This document shows, in pieces, positions 34,401 to 47,297 of a stretch of DNA of 64,000 nt. The notes below the pieces were generated by a model. The model was not told the DNA's origin. It saw only the letters and a program-made list of their open reading frames with translations, and searched no databases. The stretch is from positions 1-64,000 of the forward strand of contig JACEFZ010014533.1 in the NCBI GenBank assembly GCA_014155875.1, in the 5' to 3' direction. This DNA comes from Cepaea nemoralis (taxonomy: Eukaryota > Mollusca > Gastropoda > Stylommatophora > Helicidae). A program made the position numbers and the translations under genes. The stretch's first letter is position 1, and each line of letters opens with the position of its first letter.

Positions 34401-35320
34401 GATAAAAGTCACCCCGCCCGACCCTTCATCATTATCATCTGAAATATATAAAAGAAAACTCCGTTTTACTGTTCACATTCCTGTAATGGACGGGATAACA
34501 TTTGCAAAAAACACGGTACAATAACCGAGATGTATGTCGAGCTCAAATACATTATTGGTTACGAAAGCTGACAGCGGACTGGATAAGATAGAATTTCGGA
34601 AACAGGCATTATATTTGCTGATAATCTGATCTGGCTTCCTAATGGCTTGTAAGTCAATCAGTGTCAAGTTATTTCTTCTGGACTCTATCAATATAGCCTC
34701 AGAGAAAATCCAGACATTCTGTTATTCTAGCAGATGCGTGTTGCTTCTATATCTGAGGGCAAATTGTTCCTAGGAGACAAATAAAAAGCTCTCTATTTCG
34801 GGATGTGCGGAACTCGGCTGATTTCCTTTTTTGTCCCTAACTCACTGTTGGGCAACTCAAATAAGCTCACTGGTTGGTTAATCCCCTGGCTTACTGTCCT
34901 TATCCACTGACTTATTTACATAACTACTCACTGACTAATTTATTTATGTACCTACTCAGTCAATCACAGAATTAGGAAACCATTCGCTTATTCCTTCAGC
35001 CTTGGTAACCAACTTATTCAGTTAATCATTCATCTATACAGGCAGCCGGTAACATTTTCAATAATTCTCATAAACTTACCTAATAAATCAGTAACTCAAT
35101 TAAAGGCTTACTTAGACATTTATTAACGTGTTATTCACTGTCTCAAACTCACACAGCCATCCATTAAGCTTCTTACTATTACCTAACCGTGCAACACAAA
35201 CAGGTTTCTGCATACATGCATATACATACACACATACAAACACAAGTGTAGGCTAAAAGGTGTAGAGATAGAGACTCAATTACACATACAGACAGGTACA
35301 GACGGATACTGATACACATA
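34401..35320. other. Unassigned sequence
   Basis: AT-rich. The 72-residue ORF on the minus strand at 34473-34691 has no familiar motif. No repeat recognised. Confidence 0.5.
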
Positions 35321-35660
<340 letters not shown>

Positions 35661-35719
35661 ATACTAACGGAGAAGATGTCGGTCTACATTGCAAAGGCGT
35701 TATGGACGCGGTTCGTAAT

Positions 35720-35945
35720 TCCGTTTACTTGCATTCGAAACACAGCTGCGACTTGTTTGGCAGCAGACCGTGTCGCGCTAGGTTTTAACGTGTTGGTATG
35801 GGAGTCGGTGGTTCAGAAGATAATGGCAAACTACTGAACGTAAACTTGCCAAGACATCATCAACTGCAGCGCTGGTGTTGACAGCGATGTCCTGTAAATA
35901 GGATATGCAAAAAAAAAAAAAAAAAAAAAATAAATAAATAAAACA
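35720..35945 (+). mobile_element. tRNA-derived SINE, family 1, with poly(A)
   Basis: Core GGCAAACTACTGAACGTAAA, TTGCCAAGACATCATCAAC, GCTGGTGTTGACAGCGATG and TCCTGTAAATAGGATATGC, then a run of As and AAAT units. The head is degraded. Confidence 0.8.
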
Positions 35946-36014
35946 TAAACAGAGAAGATACAAGCAGAAGCAGTGGTATTAGAAGAGGATGAAGAAGACA
36001 ATTATGAGATTATG

Positions 36015-36015
36015 C

Positions 36016-36102
<87 letters not shown>

Positions 36103-36262
36103 GGGGGAGGAGAACAACAGGACATAATAATAATAACAATAATAATAACAAAAGACGAAGAAGAAGAAGAAGAAGAAGAAGAAGAAGAAGAAGAAGAAGA
36201 AGAAGAAGAAGAAGAAGAAGAAGAAGAAGAAGAAGAAGAAGAAGAAGAAGAAGAAGAAGAAG
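36015..36262. repeat. (GAT)n and (GAA)n triplet arrays
   Basis: GAT run at 36015-36100, a short mixed segment with AAT units, then a GAA run at 36151-36262, and a GGA-rich stretch to about 36320. The GAA run is a long pure purine strand, able to form triplex DNA. Confidence 0.95.
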
Positions 36263-36329
36263 GGGGAGGAGGAGGAGGAGGGAAGGAGGAGGAGAGGAGG
36301 AGGAGAAGGAGAAGAAAAAGAATAATCCT

Positions 36330-36940
36330 CAGAAACAGATGACGAAAAACAAACAATACTTTAACATGTTTTAGAGAAATGCAGAAAAGATATGCTACGT
36401 TGACATCTGTATGTTACACACAACAGGAACATAAGCCTGTGTATAATGGGCCAGTTATGTCACCACGTTTTAGATTTTGTCAGGAAATTAGCATATGGGA
36501 TCAAGATTCGTTTCTGTGCATGAATCCGTGGTGATTCAGCCTGTCATTTATTGTGCACATAAGCTGCACAGTTAAACAATGTGAAAAATATCCATTCCCC
36601 TCTGAGTTGCTTGTGAACAATGGTAAAATTAAGAACATCGTGATTTGAATTCTGCTAAAAAAATATAATCATAAAACAACGATGGATTAAGATCTAATAT
36701 TTTGTGTTCTATTACATTAATTAACTGGGTGTCTTATTTGATTCAGTGCCAAACAAAATGTGCATTTGGAGCTCACAAAATGTATGGCGGAAAATGCGAA
36801 ATATCGCATTGTTGTTGTATGTTGTATTGAATATCTTATTACAGGGGATTGCGTAAGGAAGCTAAAGTATATAAGCTCATGGCAGATATGGGAAGAACCT
36901 TAAGTCGGTTAATCATCCTACAGCACTTAGTCAGTTAAGG
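36330..36940. other. Unassigned sequence
   Basis: AT-rich, no feature recognised. It leads into the truncated LINE at about 36941. Confidence 0.5.
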
Positions 36941-37012
36941 AACAATAATATAGCACAATAATATTCTGACCCCTGTACTATTAAACCTGGGTCGCCACAG
37001 GGATCTCCCATG
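36941..37012 (+). pseudogene. I-like LINE RT, part left of the palindrome insertion
   Basis: From about 36967 the frame reads TIKPGSPQGSPM and stops at the palindrome. The sentence continues on the other side (50463 on) as PMSPVLFNVY. The intact relative at 53644-57265 has TIYPGLPQGSPLSPVLFNAY. This is the RT motif around the conserved PQGSPLSP, and it proves that the palindrome was inserted into this LINE. Confidence 0.9.
37007..37012 (+). other. Target-site duplication of palindromic element (left)
   Basis: CCCATG here and at 50463-50468. CT before it also matches the end of the element on the right, so 6 to 8 bp are possible. Taking the element ends as perfect AG...CT inverted repeats leaves 6 bp. 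Confidence 0.88.
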
Positions 37013-37179
37013 AGTAGTACTAGAGGGTCTCTACCCCTCGTATTGAGGCATAAAATACCTCATATACTAAGAACAAAGAAGGAGGTGCGGGAGGTGCGGG
37101 GAGGTGCCGGAATAAAATAGTAAGCTCAAAGAAGGGGAGTGGCGGAACATAATTTATGCATAATCGATTGGTTTGCGCC

Positions 37180-38150
37180 GGCTGTTACGGGTTGATGTAT
37201 TCGTATCTTTGTTAAGATCGGCGAACAACTGTCAGCAAAAAAGTCGATATTGTCCGTACCAGAAATAATGTGGTTTGTAAATTACACCTGTCGGAGATAG
37301 GTGGTGTTTTTAATCAGATCATCGGTATATGTAAACAATGATAAATGAATTGAGACACGGGGTTAGTTGGTACCACAGTCGCATTGCAGATGGTGCGATA
37401 ACCAATTCGATAGAGTGTGTCGGGGTATCGCCAATGTGTAACTGGGGTGTATAATAGGTTAAGTTGGTACCATAGACCCCCCTCATTTGGCGGCGTTGAG
37501 TTCGAATCTCAATGCTTTTTCGTTGGTAAGGTTACCAGTTTATCACGTATGGGTGTACCTAGTTGTCATAGGGGGTGTGTAGTTTGTCATAGTGGGATAT
37601 CACCAATGTGTAACTTGGGTGTCTCTTGGGTGCCCTACCATGCAACAGGTTCGGATCTCACTGTGTGGTGGGGTAGTGTGGCAGTGGTCGAGTGTGTAAC
37701 GGGGATAGGTGGTGCCGTAGGCATCGTTTGAGAGTCGATTCACGCCGCGGTTCTATAAGGATGTCCACCCTAGGCGGCTCTTTTTAAGTGTATACTAAGC
37801 CGTAATCGTATAACAGTGGTGTCTAGTTGCTGCCATAGCGCTTGAAAGGTTCGAAACCTACTGTGTGGTGGCGTAGTGTGGCAGTGGTCGAGTATGTAAC
37901 GGAGCTAGGTGGCGTCATTGACGATTCGAATAACGCGGCTAGTTGATAACTATACCCAACATAGGCGCCAGAGAAGCGAATCCCGCTATGTGGTGAATCT
38001 GTTAAAGTAACATTGGTGTCACGTGTTTCGTATCTTTGTTAAAGGTTGGTTTACAACATCTGTGACCAAAAAGTCAGTATTGTCCGCAGGTGTATAGTAA
38101 AAGAAATAATGTGTATTGGGAATTAGGTGTGCTGGCGACAGTTGGTACTA
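37180..38150 (+). repeat. Diverged internal repeats with tRNA-like B-box strings (left arm)
   Basis: 37185-37310 and 38020-38150 are related (CGTATCTTTGTTAA, AAAAGTC, TATTGTCCG, AGAAATAATGTG in the same order). Between them, GTGTGGCAGTGGTCGAGT occurs twice (about 37677 and 37875), and strings such as GAGTTCGAATCTC, GAGTCGATTCAC and GGTTCGAAACC recall pol III B boxes. The 104-residue ORF 37417-37731 has no recognised domain. The right-arm mirror is 49325-50295. Confidence 0.6.
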
Positions 38151-38689
38151 TTAATTATATGTTAACAAAGGAGAACTCAAGTGAATCGTGTGTCGATCAA
38201 TGCGGGAGAGATTGCCTGACGCGCAATTTACGCTGTAATGCCAATAGCTCCAGTTTTCCTATTGCGGTTATTAGTGATCTGTAGAGACCTGTAGTGGTTT
38301 ATGCACTACCATTACATAGTATAAAGGAAAACCTTAAAAAAGTAAAGAGGGCGGCTTAGTGATATTCGTTGTTAAGGGGTTGGTGAGCGGTGAAAAGGGG
38401 TAGATAAGTGCCCCCGAACACTAGCATCATACACTTTCAGATCGTTAAAGGAAATCCTTGAAGGAAAAAAAAAATATTAAAAAAGTAAAGATGACCCTCC
38501 ATGTCGGCGTAGGTGTCGGACTTGAATCAGATCGAACCTGAGGGTGGTGTAAGACCAAAACAATTAAAAAACATGGCTGCTATCTGTTCTATATTACGGC
38601 CAAAATATGTGCAGGCCGCCGGCCTTTGAGATGAGTCTGCTTGTGGCTTGCGGCGGCAGCTTGACTTGTAAAACACACAAACCGATGTG

Positions 38690-38830
38690 TGGCTTACAAC
38701 CAATCACGGTGTTGGTCTTAGAATTGATCCACATCTTATGTTAGACAAACACTGATTGGTTGGCAACTATACTGTGGGCGGGGTTTACTTTATGTAATAT
38801 ATAACCAACTCACCATCTCTCCTCACTTTG
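38690..38830 (+). promoter_or_regulatory. Pol II promoter-like region of zinc-finger gene (left arm)
   Basis: In order: CCAATCACGG (about 38699), its inverse TGATTGGTTGG (38753), GC box GTGGGCGGGGTTT (38774), TATA-like TAATATATAACC (38795), then CTCTCCTCACTTTG at the expected start of transcription. About 520 bp upstream of the zinc-finger ATG. The mirror copy lies at about 48645-48790. Confidence 0.5.
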
Positions 38831-39347
38831 TGTTTTACACAAGAACGACGAACGATCGAGTCTTCAGTTTTGTGGTTAGTCAACTGCTATTTGCCTTCAA
38901 GTGTGGAAAAGTTTGACAGGCACCTGTTTGTCTCAGTATCCACGGACTATCAACCATATACGGACATACCGATTTAGTGGATCTGTCTCCCAGTTTTTGG
39001 CTATTCAAGCTGACTTGTAAGATTTATCAACCAGTTTTTTACCCAGACCCACCCCAAGTGTAAGCAATAGCATTATTCTGCCTTAGTTTACAACGGCAGC
39101 TGCAAAGATTTCATCACCGATTGAATCAAAGACCGGCACAACTTGTTCGGATTTGATACCGCATACTAAACTAGTGAACATTACATCTTGTTGTTTGGAT
39201 ATTTGGCATCCTAAACTAGTCAACGTCGAGTTATCTACCATTAGTGCAAGTTATAAACTAATTATATTCAACACCATATACAGAGGCTCAGTGTGAACAG
39301 GTTTCAAGTCGAGTGTCGATTATCTTATTATCAATTCGCTAGCGAAC

Positions 39348-40273
39348 GTGCCTAAAAAGATGGCTACTCGGCAATCATCTGAGAAACACGTATGTGCAAC
39401 TTGTGGAAAAGGCTTAACTGAAAAGCGCAGTCTGCTTCGCCATATTCGTAACAGTCACAGTACCAAGGAGCAAGTGTATTCGTGTCAAACTTGTGGTCAT
39501 CATTTTAACAGGAAAGACAATCTACAACGTCACATTACAAAAGAACACACAACACCAGGATCATCATCCAGTGTAATACCAACAGAAACGTCAACACCTT
39601 TTTCACCAACAGTGCGTAAGAGACCAGCGGCTACCAATAGTGATGTGACAAGCAGGAAGAAGAAGAACACTAAACAAAACGAAAACGCCTATCCAGCTAC
39701 CAACACACAACCCGAGGATGAAGCTGGGCTTCTCTACACACGCTACCAGATGATGTTAGACAAGTATACAACGACAACTGGAGTAGTATCAAGACACATA
39801 GCAAGATCAACACATATATGTCTGTCTATACATTTTTTATTAGTCCACAGACACAACACCCTAAAGACTGGACAGAGACCTTGTACAAGATCTTTAACAC
39901 TCAAAAGAGCATATTCAAAATCAACTTTAGTTATCATGTAGTCCTTAGGCACATCGAAACACAAGCTCTTCGGTTCTACCATGCATCTTTCAATAACGCT
40001 TCTGTCTTAGAAATTCCACAACTAATTCGAAACAGACAAAACTTTGACGAATTTTATCAAAACAGTACACGAACACGACATTCTTACATACGCTATGCAA
40101 CAACGTCCAAATACCAAATACACTACAGAGACGATTCCAGCTATAAGTTTTTATCTCTATCATATCCCAGAATTCTGTCTCGTTTAATAAATAACCACAG
40201 GTTTATGACCAACGTTCGACACCGTTGTACATGGTGTGTGTATGATCATATTAGGTATAACATCACCTTTTGA
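39348..40273 (+). pseudogene. C2H2 zinc-finger gene, left-arm copy, frameshifted
   Basis: Starts like the right-arm copy (MPKKMATRQSSEKHVCATCG) with two fingers, CX2CX12HX4H, at residues 16-37 and 46-67, and the same S/T/P- and K-rich linker. Two extra bases near 39722 shift the frame after EDEA, so the ORF from 39348 ends at 39941 (197 residues). The C-terminal part is read in another frame from 39818. A further extra base lies near 40048. AATAAA at about 40340 would be the poly(A) signal. The right arm keeps the intact version. Confidence 0.8.
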
Positions 40274-40439
40274 TCAGCCATTTTGTGTACTGATAGTATG
40301 CTTCATTTTATGTTTGTAAAATTTACTGGAAATACTGTAAAATAAACAATTATATGTATTATAATCGCGTTCCCTTGTTGGTTTTTAGTGTTGACGGTGC
40401 ATATGGGTGTCATGTGATGAGCGGGTGTTACATGTTGAT

Positions 40440-42490
40440 GGGCAAGTCAAGAAATATCTCGACCAAATTTATAAATATATCGACCAAATAGGAAAATGTG
40501 TTAACCAAAGATGAAAACTATGGGTCAAGTAAAGAAAAAATTTCAAAGAAGTTTATAAAAAAATTAGGAAACAATGATAGTCAAACTAATAAACAAAACA
40601 ATGTTGGTCAAAGACAGAAATATCTCATCCGAACTTATAACAAGTAAGAAAATATACTAGTAAAATCAAGAAACATGTCGACAAAAGTAATACAATAGGC
40701 AGACCGAGGGACAAACTTATAATTATTTCATTCAAACTTATAAAGACTATGATAAAATGTTATCCAAATCAAATAACAGGCTGATCAAACTTAATTAGCT
40801 CATCCAACCTTATAAATAGTAGGACAATTTGTTAGCCAAATAGGCAAAATATTGGTCAGATACACAAATATCTCAAGCAATTTTATAAAAAGTAGGAGAA
40901 AAGGCTAGTCAAACTAATAAAAATGGTGGCAAAATACATAAATATCTCAACCAAAATTATAAAAAGTAGGAAAATTGTAAGTCAAATGTAAAAAATATGG
41001 GGCAAATAGGAAATCATATTAACCAAATGGGGAAAAATATCGCTCAAACTTATAAATAGCGCGGCCAAACTTATAAAAAGTAGGAAAATTGTGTTAGCCG
41101 AAGGGTGAAAATATTGCTCAAATTAAGAAACATGTCGACCGAAGTAGGAAAATACGTGATTCAATGTATAAAAACGTTGGGTAAATACAGAAATATGTCG
41201 ACCAAATTGATAAAAATCTCCGCCAAACTTATGAATTGTAGGAACATTTGTTAACCAAAAGATGAAAATGTCGGCCAAATACAGAAATAGCTCCACCAAA
41301 CTTATGAAAAGTAGGAACATTTGTTAACCAAAGGAAATAAATTATTGGCCAGGTAAAGAAATAGCGCATCCAAATTGACAAAATATCGGAAACTTTATTA
41401 GCCAAAGGTGAAATCTATTGACCAAGTAAATAAATTCCTCGTCCAACCCCATAAAAGGTAGGAAAATTTCTTACCCAAATGTGAAAAAGATCCGCCAAAC
41501 TTATAAATGTCTCATCCAAACTTATAAAAAGTAGGAAAACAATATTAGCCAAATCAACTAAAAGGCTGACCAAACTTATAAATATATCATCCAAACTGAC
41601 CAAAGTAATAAAAATATTGGGTAAATATGGAAATATGTCGACCAAACTTTTACAAATCTCCGGTAAATTTATGAAAAATAGGAAATTTTGTTAACTAAAT
41701 GTGAAAAAAATATCGGTCAAACTTATAAATGTCTCATCCAAACTTATGAAAAAATGGGAAAATTTGTTAACCTAAGGAGAAAAAATATTGACCCTGTAAA
41801 GAAACATTTACAACAAACTTATAAAAATTAGGAACATTTGTTAACCTAATGAGAAAGAAATATCGACATAGAGAGCAATATTTCATCTAATCTTGTAAAA
41901 AGTAGGAAAATTTGTCAACCGAAATGGGAAAAGGTCGGTCAAATACATAAATATCTCAACAAATTATAAAAAGTAGGAAATAATAGGGCCAAGTAAAAAA
42001 TAGCTTACCCAGATTTATAAAAGGTAGGAAAATGTGTTAGCCAAAAGGGGAAAATATTGATCAAACTAAGAAACATGTCGACCGAACTAGGAAAATAAGT
42101 GAACCAAAGTAATAAAAAGGTTGGGTAAATACAGAAATATGTTGACCAAACTTATAAATATCGCGGCTAAACTTATGAACACTAGGAAACTTTGTTAAAC
42201 AAATGTGAAAAAATATCGACCAAACTTATAAAAAGCTCCGCCAAACTTACGAAAAGTGGGAAACTGTGTTAACCAAAGTTGAAACTATATCGATCAAACT
42301 TATAAATGACTCGTTCGAATTCATAAAAAGTAGGAAATAATGTTAACCAAAAGGGGCAAAATATTGACCAAGTAAAGAAATGTCTCGTCCAAAATTGTAA
42401 AAAGTAGGACAAATTTGTTAACCAAAGGTGAAAAAAGATCGGCCAAACAGATAAATATTTCAACTAAACTTAAAAACAGTAGGAAAAATG
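40440..42490. repeat. Degenerate satellite of 70-80 bp, left arm
   Basis: About 2 kb of poorly conserved units built on CCAAACTTATAAAAAGTAGG, AAAATTTGTTAACCAAA and AAATATCGGCCAA. The GTAGGAAAATT string recurs every 70-80 bp (for example near 41459, 41531, 41753, 41903). A/T-rich with no sustained frame. Confidence 0.88.
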
Positions 42491-43430
42491 TTGCTTCTAT
42501 AGTTATGTCAAACGTGTCTTGATCTTTTATTTGAAAAGACATTTCACAAGACATAATCACCAACGTCAGCACTTTCCCTCTTTTACATTACTGAAAGCTT
42601 CAATTTATCATTCCAGTGTTTCTGTTTAAGAACCACTTATACAGACTAATCACTCATCACTCCATACTCTTGATTTTTTTCTTTATAACACAAAGTGTCT
42701 CTGTCTTTCATAGATAGCTTCACAACTTTTCCATGTCACAGCACCAAGAGCTCCAAACCTTCGTTGTACATGAGCTTCAACGACATAGTAATAACAACAT
42801 TTATGGCAATGCAGTCTATGGCTCCACTTGGGATAGTTTCGATATCATCTGAGTATTCGTCAGCAAAGATCCATTTCCCATAACTGATATCTTCAACTTG
42901 CCATACCACAATGTCTGCTATACTAATCTTCGATTGTTCCAGCTATCAACACTGCAGGTGTTTTCTAGAAGTCTAGTGAAAATTTCATTTCTCACTTTTT
43001 CCACCTCTATTTCACTGTGTCATTTCACAACCAACCAACAGTGTCTGTTGCGAGGTCGGTCTTTCTTAATACAACATCTGCCATATTGACCCTTTGAATA
43101 CCAGCGAATACATCTTCTAACCAATTTTCAACGTTTCATATCACTTAACACTAACATTCTCTTTACTTACAACACAACCGGTTTTCTGCTGACTGGGTAA
43201 ATTCCCCAACCTACTGGAGATAAATCGACTGTCCCCTATCCGACTAGGCGCTTTATTAGACAATGACTATGAGCATCAACCAGGATGGTCACTGCTAAGA
43301 AGGATACCAATAACAAACGATCTTCTTTACAGACGGCTATAAAATTATGATGCTATTCAGTGTTACAATGAGAAGAATAAGGAAGACAATAAAGGGTGAA
43401 AAGAGGTGACGAGTAGTAAGGATGTATGGA
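42491..43430. other. Arm sequence without recognised feature (left)
   Basis: Mirrored at 44055-44995. On the complement, a short frame with EYSDDIETIPSGAIDCIAIN (about 42784-42870) is open for about 60 residues. I do not recognise it. Confidence 0.4.
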
Positions 43431-43712
43431 AGGAAAAGAGACACAATAGGCAAGATATATATTAAGAACACTAATAGATAGATCAAAATAGAAGAGAAAA
43501 GGCTTAATCAAGTGGATAATTTTATATACTTGAGGTCATTTATAACCTCAGATGGTAGGTACACAATAGAGCTTAAGAGCAGAATACGGCCAACAAAAGA
43601 GGTATTTCAGAAAATGAAACGTGTCTTAGGTGATAAGTCACTATCATTGAAGGAACAAATAAATAAACTTTCAACAATAAAATTACAAAAATTAATTTTC
43701 GACAATAAAATT
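43431..43712 (+). pseudogene. LINE RT fragment at inner end of left arm
   Basis: Reads NFIYLRSFITSDGRYTIELK, SRIRPTKEVFQKMK and SLKEQINKLS, matching the connection segment of RTE-type LINE proteins (FTYLGS... in the fragment at 13137-13775). The same piece is mirrored at 43773-44055 on the minus strand. Confidence 0.7.
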
Positions 43713-43772
43713 AACAATTAAATTGCTACCAGAAACATTCAAATTAGAAACAATAAAGAGAAATTTACTGTA
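43713..43772. other. Spacer at centre of palindrome
   Basis: About 60 bp, A/T-rich (TTGCTACCAGAAACATTC and neighbouring bases), not repeated in either arm. Single-stranded, it would be the loop of a 6.7-kb hairpin. Confidence 0.85.
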
Positions 43773-44994
43773 TAATTTTTATTGTCGAAAATTAATTTTT
43801 GTAATTTTATTGTTGAAAGTTTATTTATTTGTTCCTTCAATGATAGTGACTTATCACCTAAGACACGTTTCATTTTCTGAAATACCTCTTTTGTTGGCCG
43901 TATTCTGCTCTTAAGCTCTATTGTGTACCTACCATCTGAGGTTATAAATGACCTCAAGTATATAAAATTATCCACTTGATTAAGCCTTTTCTCTTCTATT
44001 TTGATCTATCTATTAGTGTTCTTAATATATATCTTGCCTATTGTGTCTCTTTTCCTTCCATACATCCTTACTACTCGTCACCTCTTTTCACCCTTTATTG
44101 TCTTCCTTATTCTTCTCATTGTAACACTGAATAGCATCATAATTTTATAGCCGTCTGTAAAGAAGATCGTTTGTTATTGGTATCCTTCTTAGCAGTGACC
44201 ATCCTGGTTGATGCTCATAGTCATTGTCTAATAAAGCGCCTAGTCGGATAGGGGACAGTCGATTTATCTCCAGTAGGTTGGGGAATTTACCCAGTCAGCA
44301 GAAAACCGGTTGTGTTGTAAGTAAAGAGAATGTTAGTGTTAAGTGATATGAAACGTTGAAAATTGGTTAGAAGATGTATTCGCTGGTATTCAAAGGGTCA
44401 ATATGGCAGATGTTGTATTAAGAAAGACCGACCTCGCAACAGACACTGTTGGTTGGTTGTGAAATGACACAGTGAAATAGAGGTGGAAAAAGTGAGAAAT
44501 GAAATTTTCACTAGACTTCTAGAAAACACCTGCAGTGTTGATAGCTGGAACAATCGAAGATTAGTATAGCAGACATTGTGGTATGGCAAGTTGAAGATAT
44601 CAGTTATGGGAAATGGATCTTTGCTGACGAATACTCAGATGATATCGAAACTATCCCAAGTGGAGCCATAGACTGCATTGCCATAAATGTTGTTATTACT
44701 ATGTCGTTGAAGCTCATGTACAACGAAGGTTTGGAGCTCTTGGTGCTGTGACATGGAAAAGTTGTGAAGCTATCTATGAAAGACAGAGACACTTTGTGTT
44801 ATAAAGAAAAAAATCAAGAGTATGGAGTGATGAGTGATTAGTCTGTATAAGTGGTTCTTAAACAGAAACACTGGAATGATAAATTGAAGCTTTCAGTAAT
44901 GTAAAAGAGGGAAAGTGCTGACGTTGGTGATTATGTCTTGTGAAATGTCTTTTCAAATAAAGATCAAGACACGTTTGACATAACTATAGAAGCA

Positions 44995-47045
44995 ACATTT
45001 TTCCTACTGTTTTTAAGTTTAGTTGAAATATTTATCTGTTTGGCCGATCTTTTTTCACCTTTGGTTAACAAATTTGTCCTACTTTTTACAATTTTGGACG
45101 AGACATTTCTTTACTTGGTCAATATTTTGCCCCTTTTGGTTAACATTATTTCCTACTTTTTATGAATTCGAACGAGTCATTTATAAGTTTGATCGATATA
45201 GTTTCAACTTTGGTTAACACAGTTTCCCACTTTTCGTAAGTTTGGCGGAGCTTTTTATAAGTTTGGTCGATATTTTTTCACATTTGTTTAACAAAGTTTC
45301 CTAGTGTTCATAAGTTTAGCCGCGATATTTATAAGTTTGGTCAACATATTTCTGTATTTACCCAACCTTTTTATTACTTTGGTTCACTTATTTTCCTAGT
45401 TCGGTCGACATGTTTCTTAGTTTGATCAATATTTTCCCCTTTTGGCTAACACATTTTCCTACCTTTTATAAATCTGGGTAAGCTATTTTTTACTTGGCCC
45501 TATTATTTCCTACTTTTTATAATTTGTTGAGATATTTATGTATTTGACCGACCTTTTCCCATTTCGGTTGACAAATTTTCCTACTTTTTACAAGATTAGA
45601 TGAAATATTGCTCTCTATGTCGATATTTCTTTCTCATTAGGTTAACAAATGTTCCTAATTTTTATAAGTTTGTTGTAAATGTTTCTTTACAGGGTCAATA
45701 TTTTTTCTCCTTAGGTTAACAAATTTTCCCATTTTTTCATAAGTTTGGATGAGACATTTATAAGTTTTGACCGATATTTTTTTCACATTTAGTTAACAAA
45801 ATTTCCTATTTTTCATAAATTTACCGGAGATTTGTAAAAGTTTGGTCGACATATTTCCATATTTACCCAATATTTTTATTACTTTGGTCAGTTTGGATGA
45901 TATATTTATAAGTTTGGTCAGCCTTTTAGTTGATTTGGCTAATATTGTTTTCCTACTTTTTATAAGTTTGGATGAGACATTTATAAGTTTGGCGGATCTT
46001 TTTCACATTTGGGTAAGAAATTTTCCTACCTTTTATGGGGTTGGACGAGGAATTTATTTACTTGGTCAATAGATTTCACCTTTGGCTAATAAAGTTTCCG
46101 ATATTTTGTCAATTTGGATGCGCTATTTCTTTACCTGGCCAATAATTTATTTCCTTTGGTTAACAAATGTTCCTACTTTTCATAAGTTTGGTGGAGCTAT
46201 TTCTGTATTTGGCCGACATTTTCATCTTTTGGTTAACAAATGTTCCTACAATTCATAAGTTTGGCGGAGATTTTATCAATTTGGTCGACATATTTCTGTA
46301 TTTACCCAACGTTTTTATACATTGAATCACGTATTTTCCTACTTCGGTCGACATGTTTCTTAATTTGAGCAATATTTTCACCCTTCGGCTAACACAATTT
46401 TCCTACTTTTTATAAGTTTGGCCGCGCTATTTATAAGTTTGAGCGATATTTTTCCCCATTTGGTTAATATGATTTCCTATTTGCCCCATATTTTTTACAT
46501 TTGACTTACAATTTTCCTACTTTTTATAATTTTGGTTGAGATATTTATGTATTTTGCCACCATTTTTATTAGTTTGACTAGCCTTTTCTCCTACTTTTTA
46601 TAAAATTGCTTGAGATATTTGTGTATCTGACCAATATTTTGCCTATTTGGCTAACAAATTGTCCTACTATTTATAAGGTTGGATGAGCTAATTAAGTTTG
46701 ATCAGCCTGTTATTTGATTTGGATAACATTTTATCATAGTCTTTATAAGTTTGAATGAAATAATTATAAGTTTGTCCCTCGGTCTGCCTATTGTATTACT
46801 TTTGTCGACATGTTTCTTGATTTTACTAGTATATTTTCTTACTTGTTATAAGTTCGGATGAGATATTTCTGTCTTTGACCAACATTGTTTTGTTTATTAG
46901 TTTGACTATCATTGTTTCCTAATTTTTTATAAACTTCTTTGAAATTTTTTCTTTACTTGACCCATAGTTTTCATCTTTGGTTAACACATTTTCCTATTTG
47001 GTCGATATATTTATAAATTTGGTCGAGATATTTCTTGACTTGCCC
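44995..47045. repeat. Degenerate satellite of 70-80 bp, right arm
   Basis: Mirror of 40440-42490, seen as CCTACTTTTTATAAGTTTGG and TTTGGTTAACAAATTTTCC units. Unit-for-unit order appears the same as in the left arm, so the satellite predates the palindrome. Confidence 0.88.
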
Positions 47046-47297
47046 ATCAACATGTAACACCCGCTCATCACATGACACCCATATGCACCGTCAACACTAA
47101 AAACCAACAAGGGAACGCGATTATAATACATATAATTGTTTATTTTACAGTATTTCCAGTAAATTTTACAAACATAAAATGAAGCATACTATCAGTACAC
47201 AAAATGGCTGATCAAAAGGTGATGTTATACCTAATATGATCATACACACACCATGTACAACGGTGTCGAACGTTGGTCATAAACCTGTGGTTATTTA

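Larger units (their letters stand above)
37013..43712 (+). repeat. Left arm of giant inverted repeat
   Basis: Pairs with 43773-50462 throughout. Landmarks mirror about the centre near 43742: 37417 with 50058, 39348 with 48134, 43512 with 43975. Arms differ by scattered substitutions and indels, for example an A/T-run difference near 38467 versus 48995-49025, two extra bases near 39722, and one extra base near 40048. The arms are therefore very similar but not identical. Confidence 0.95.
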
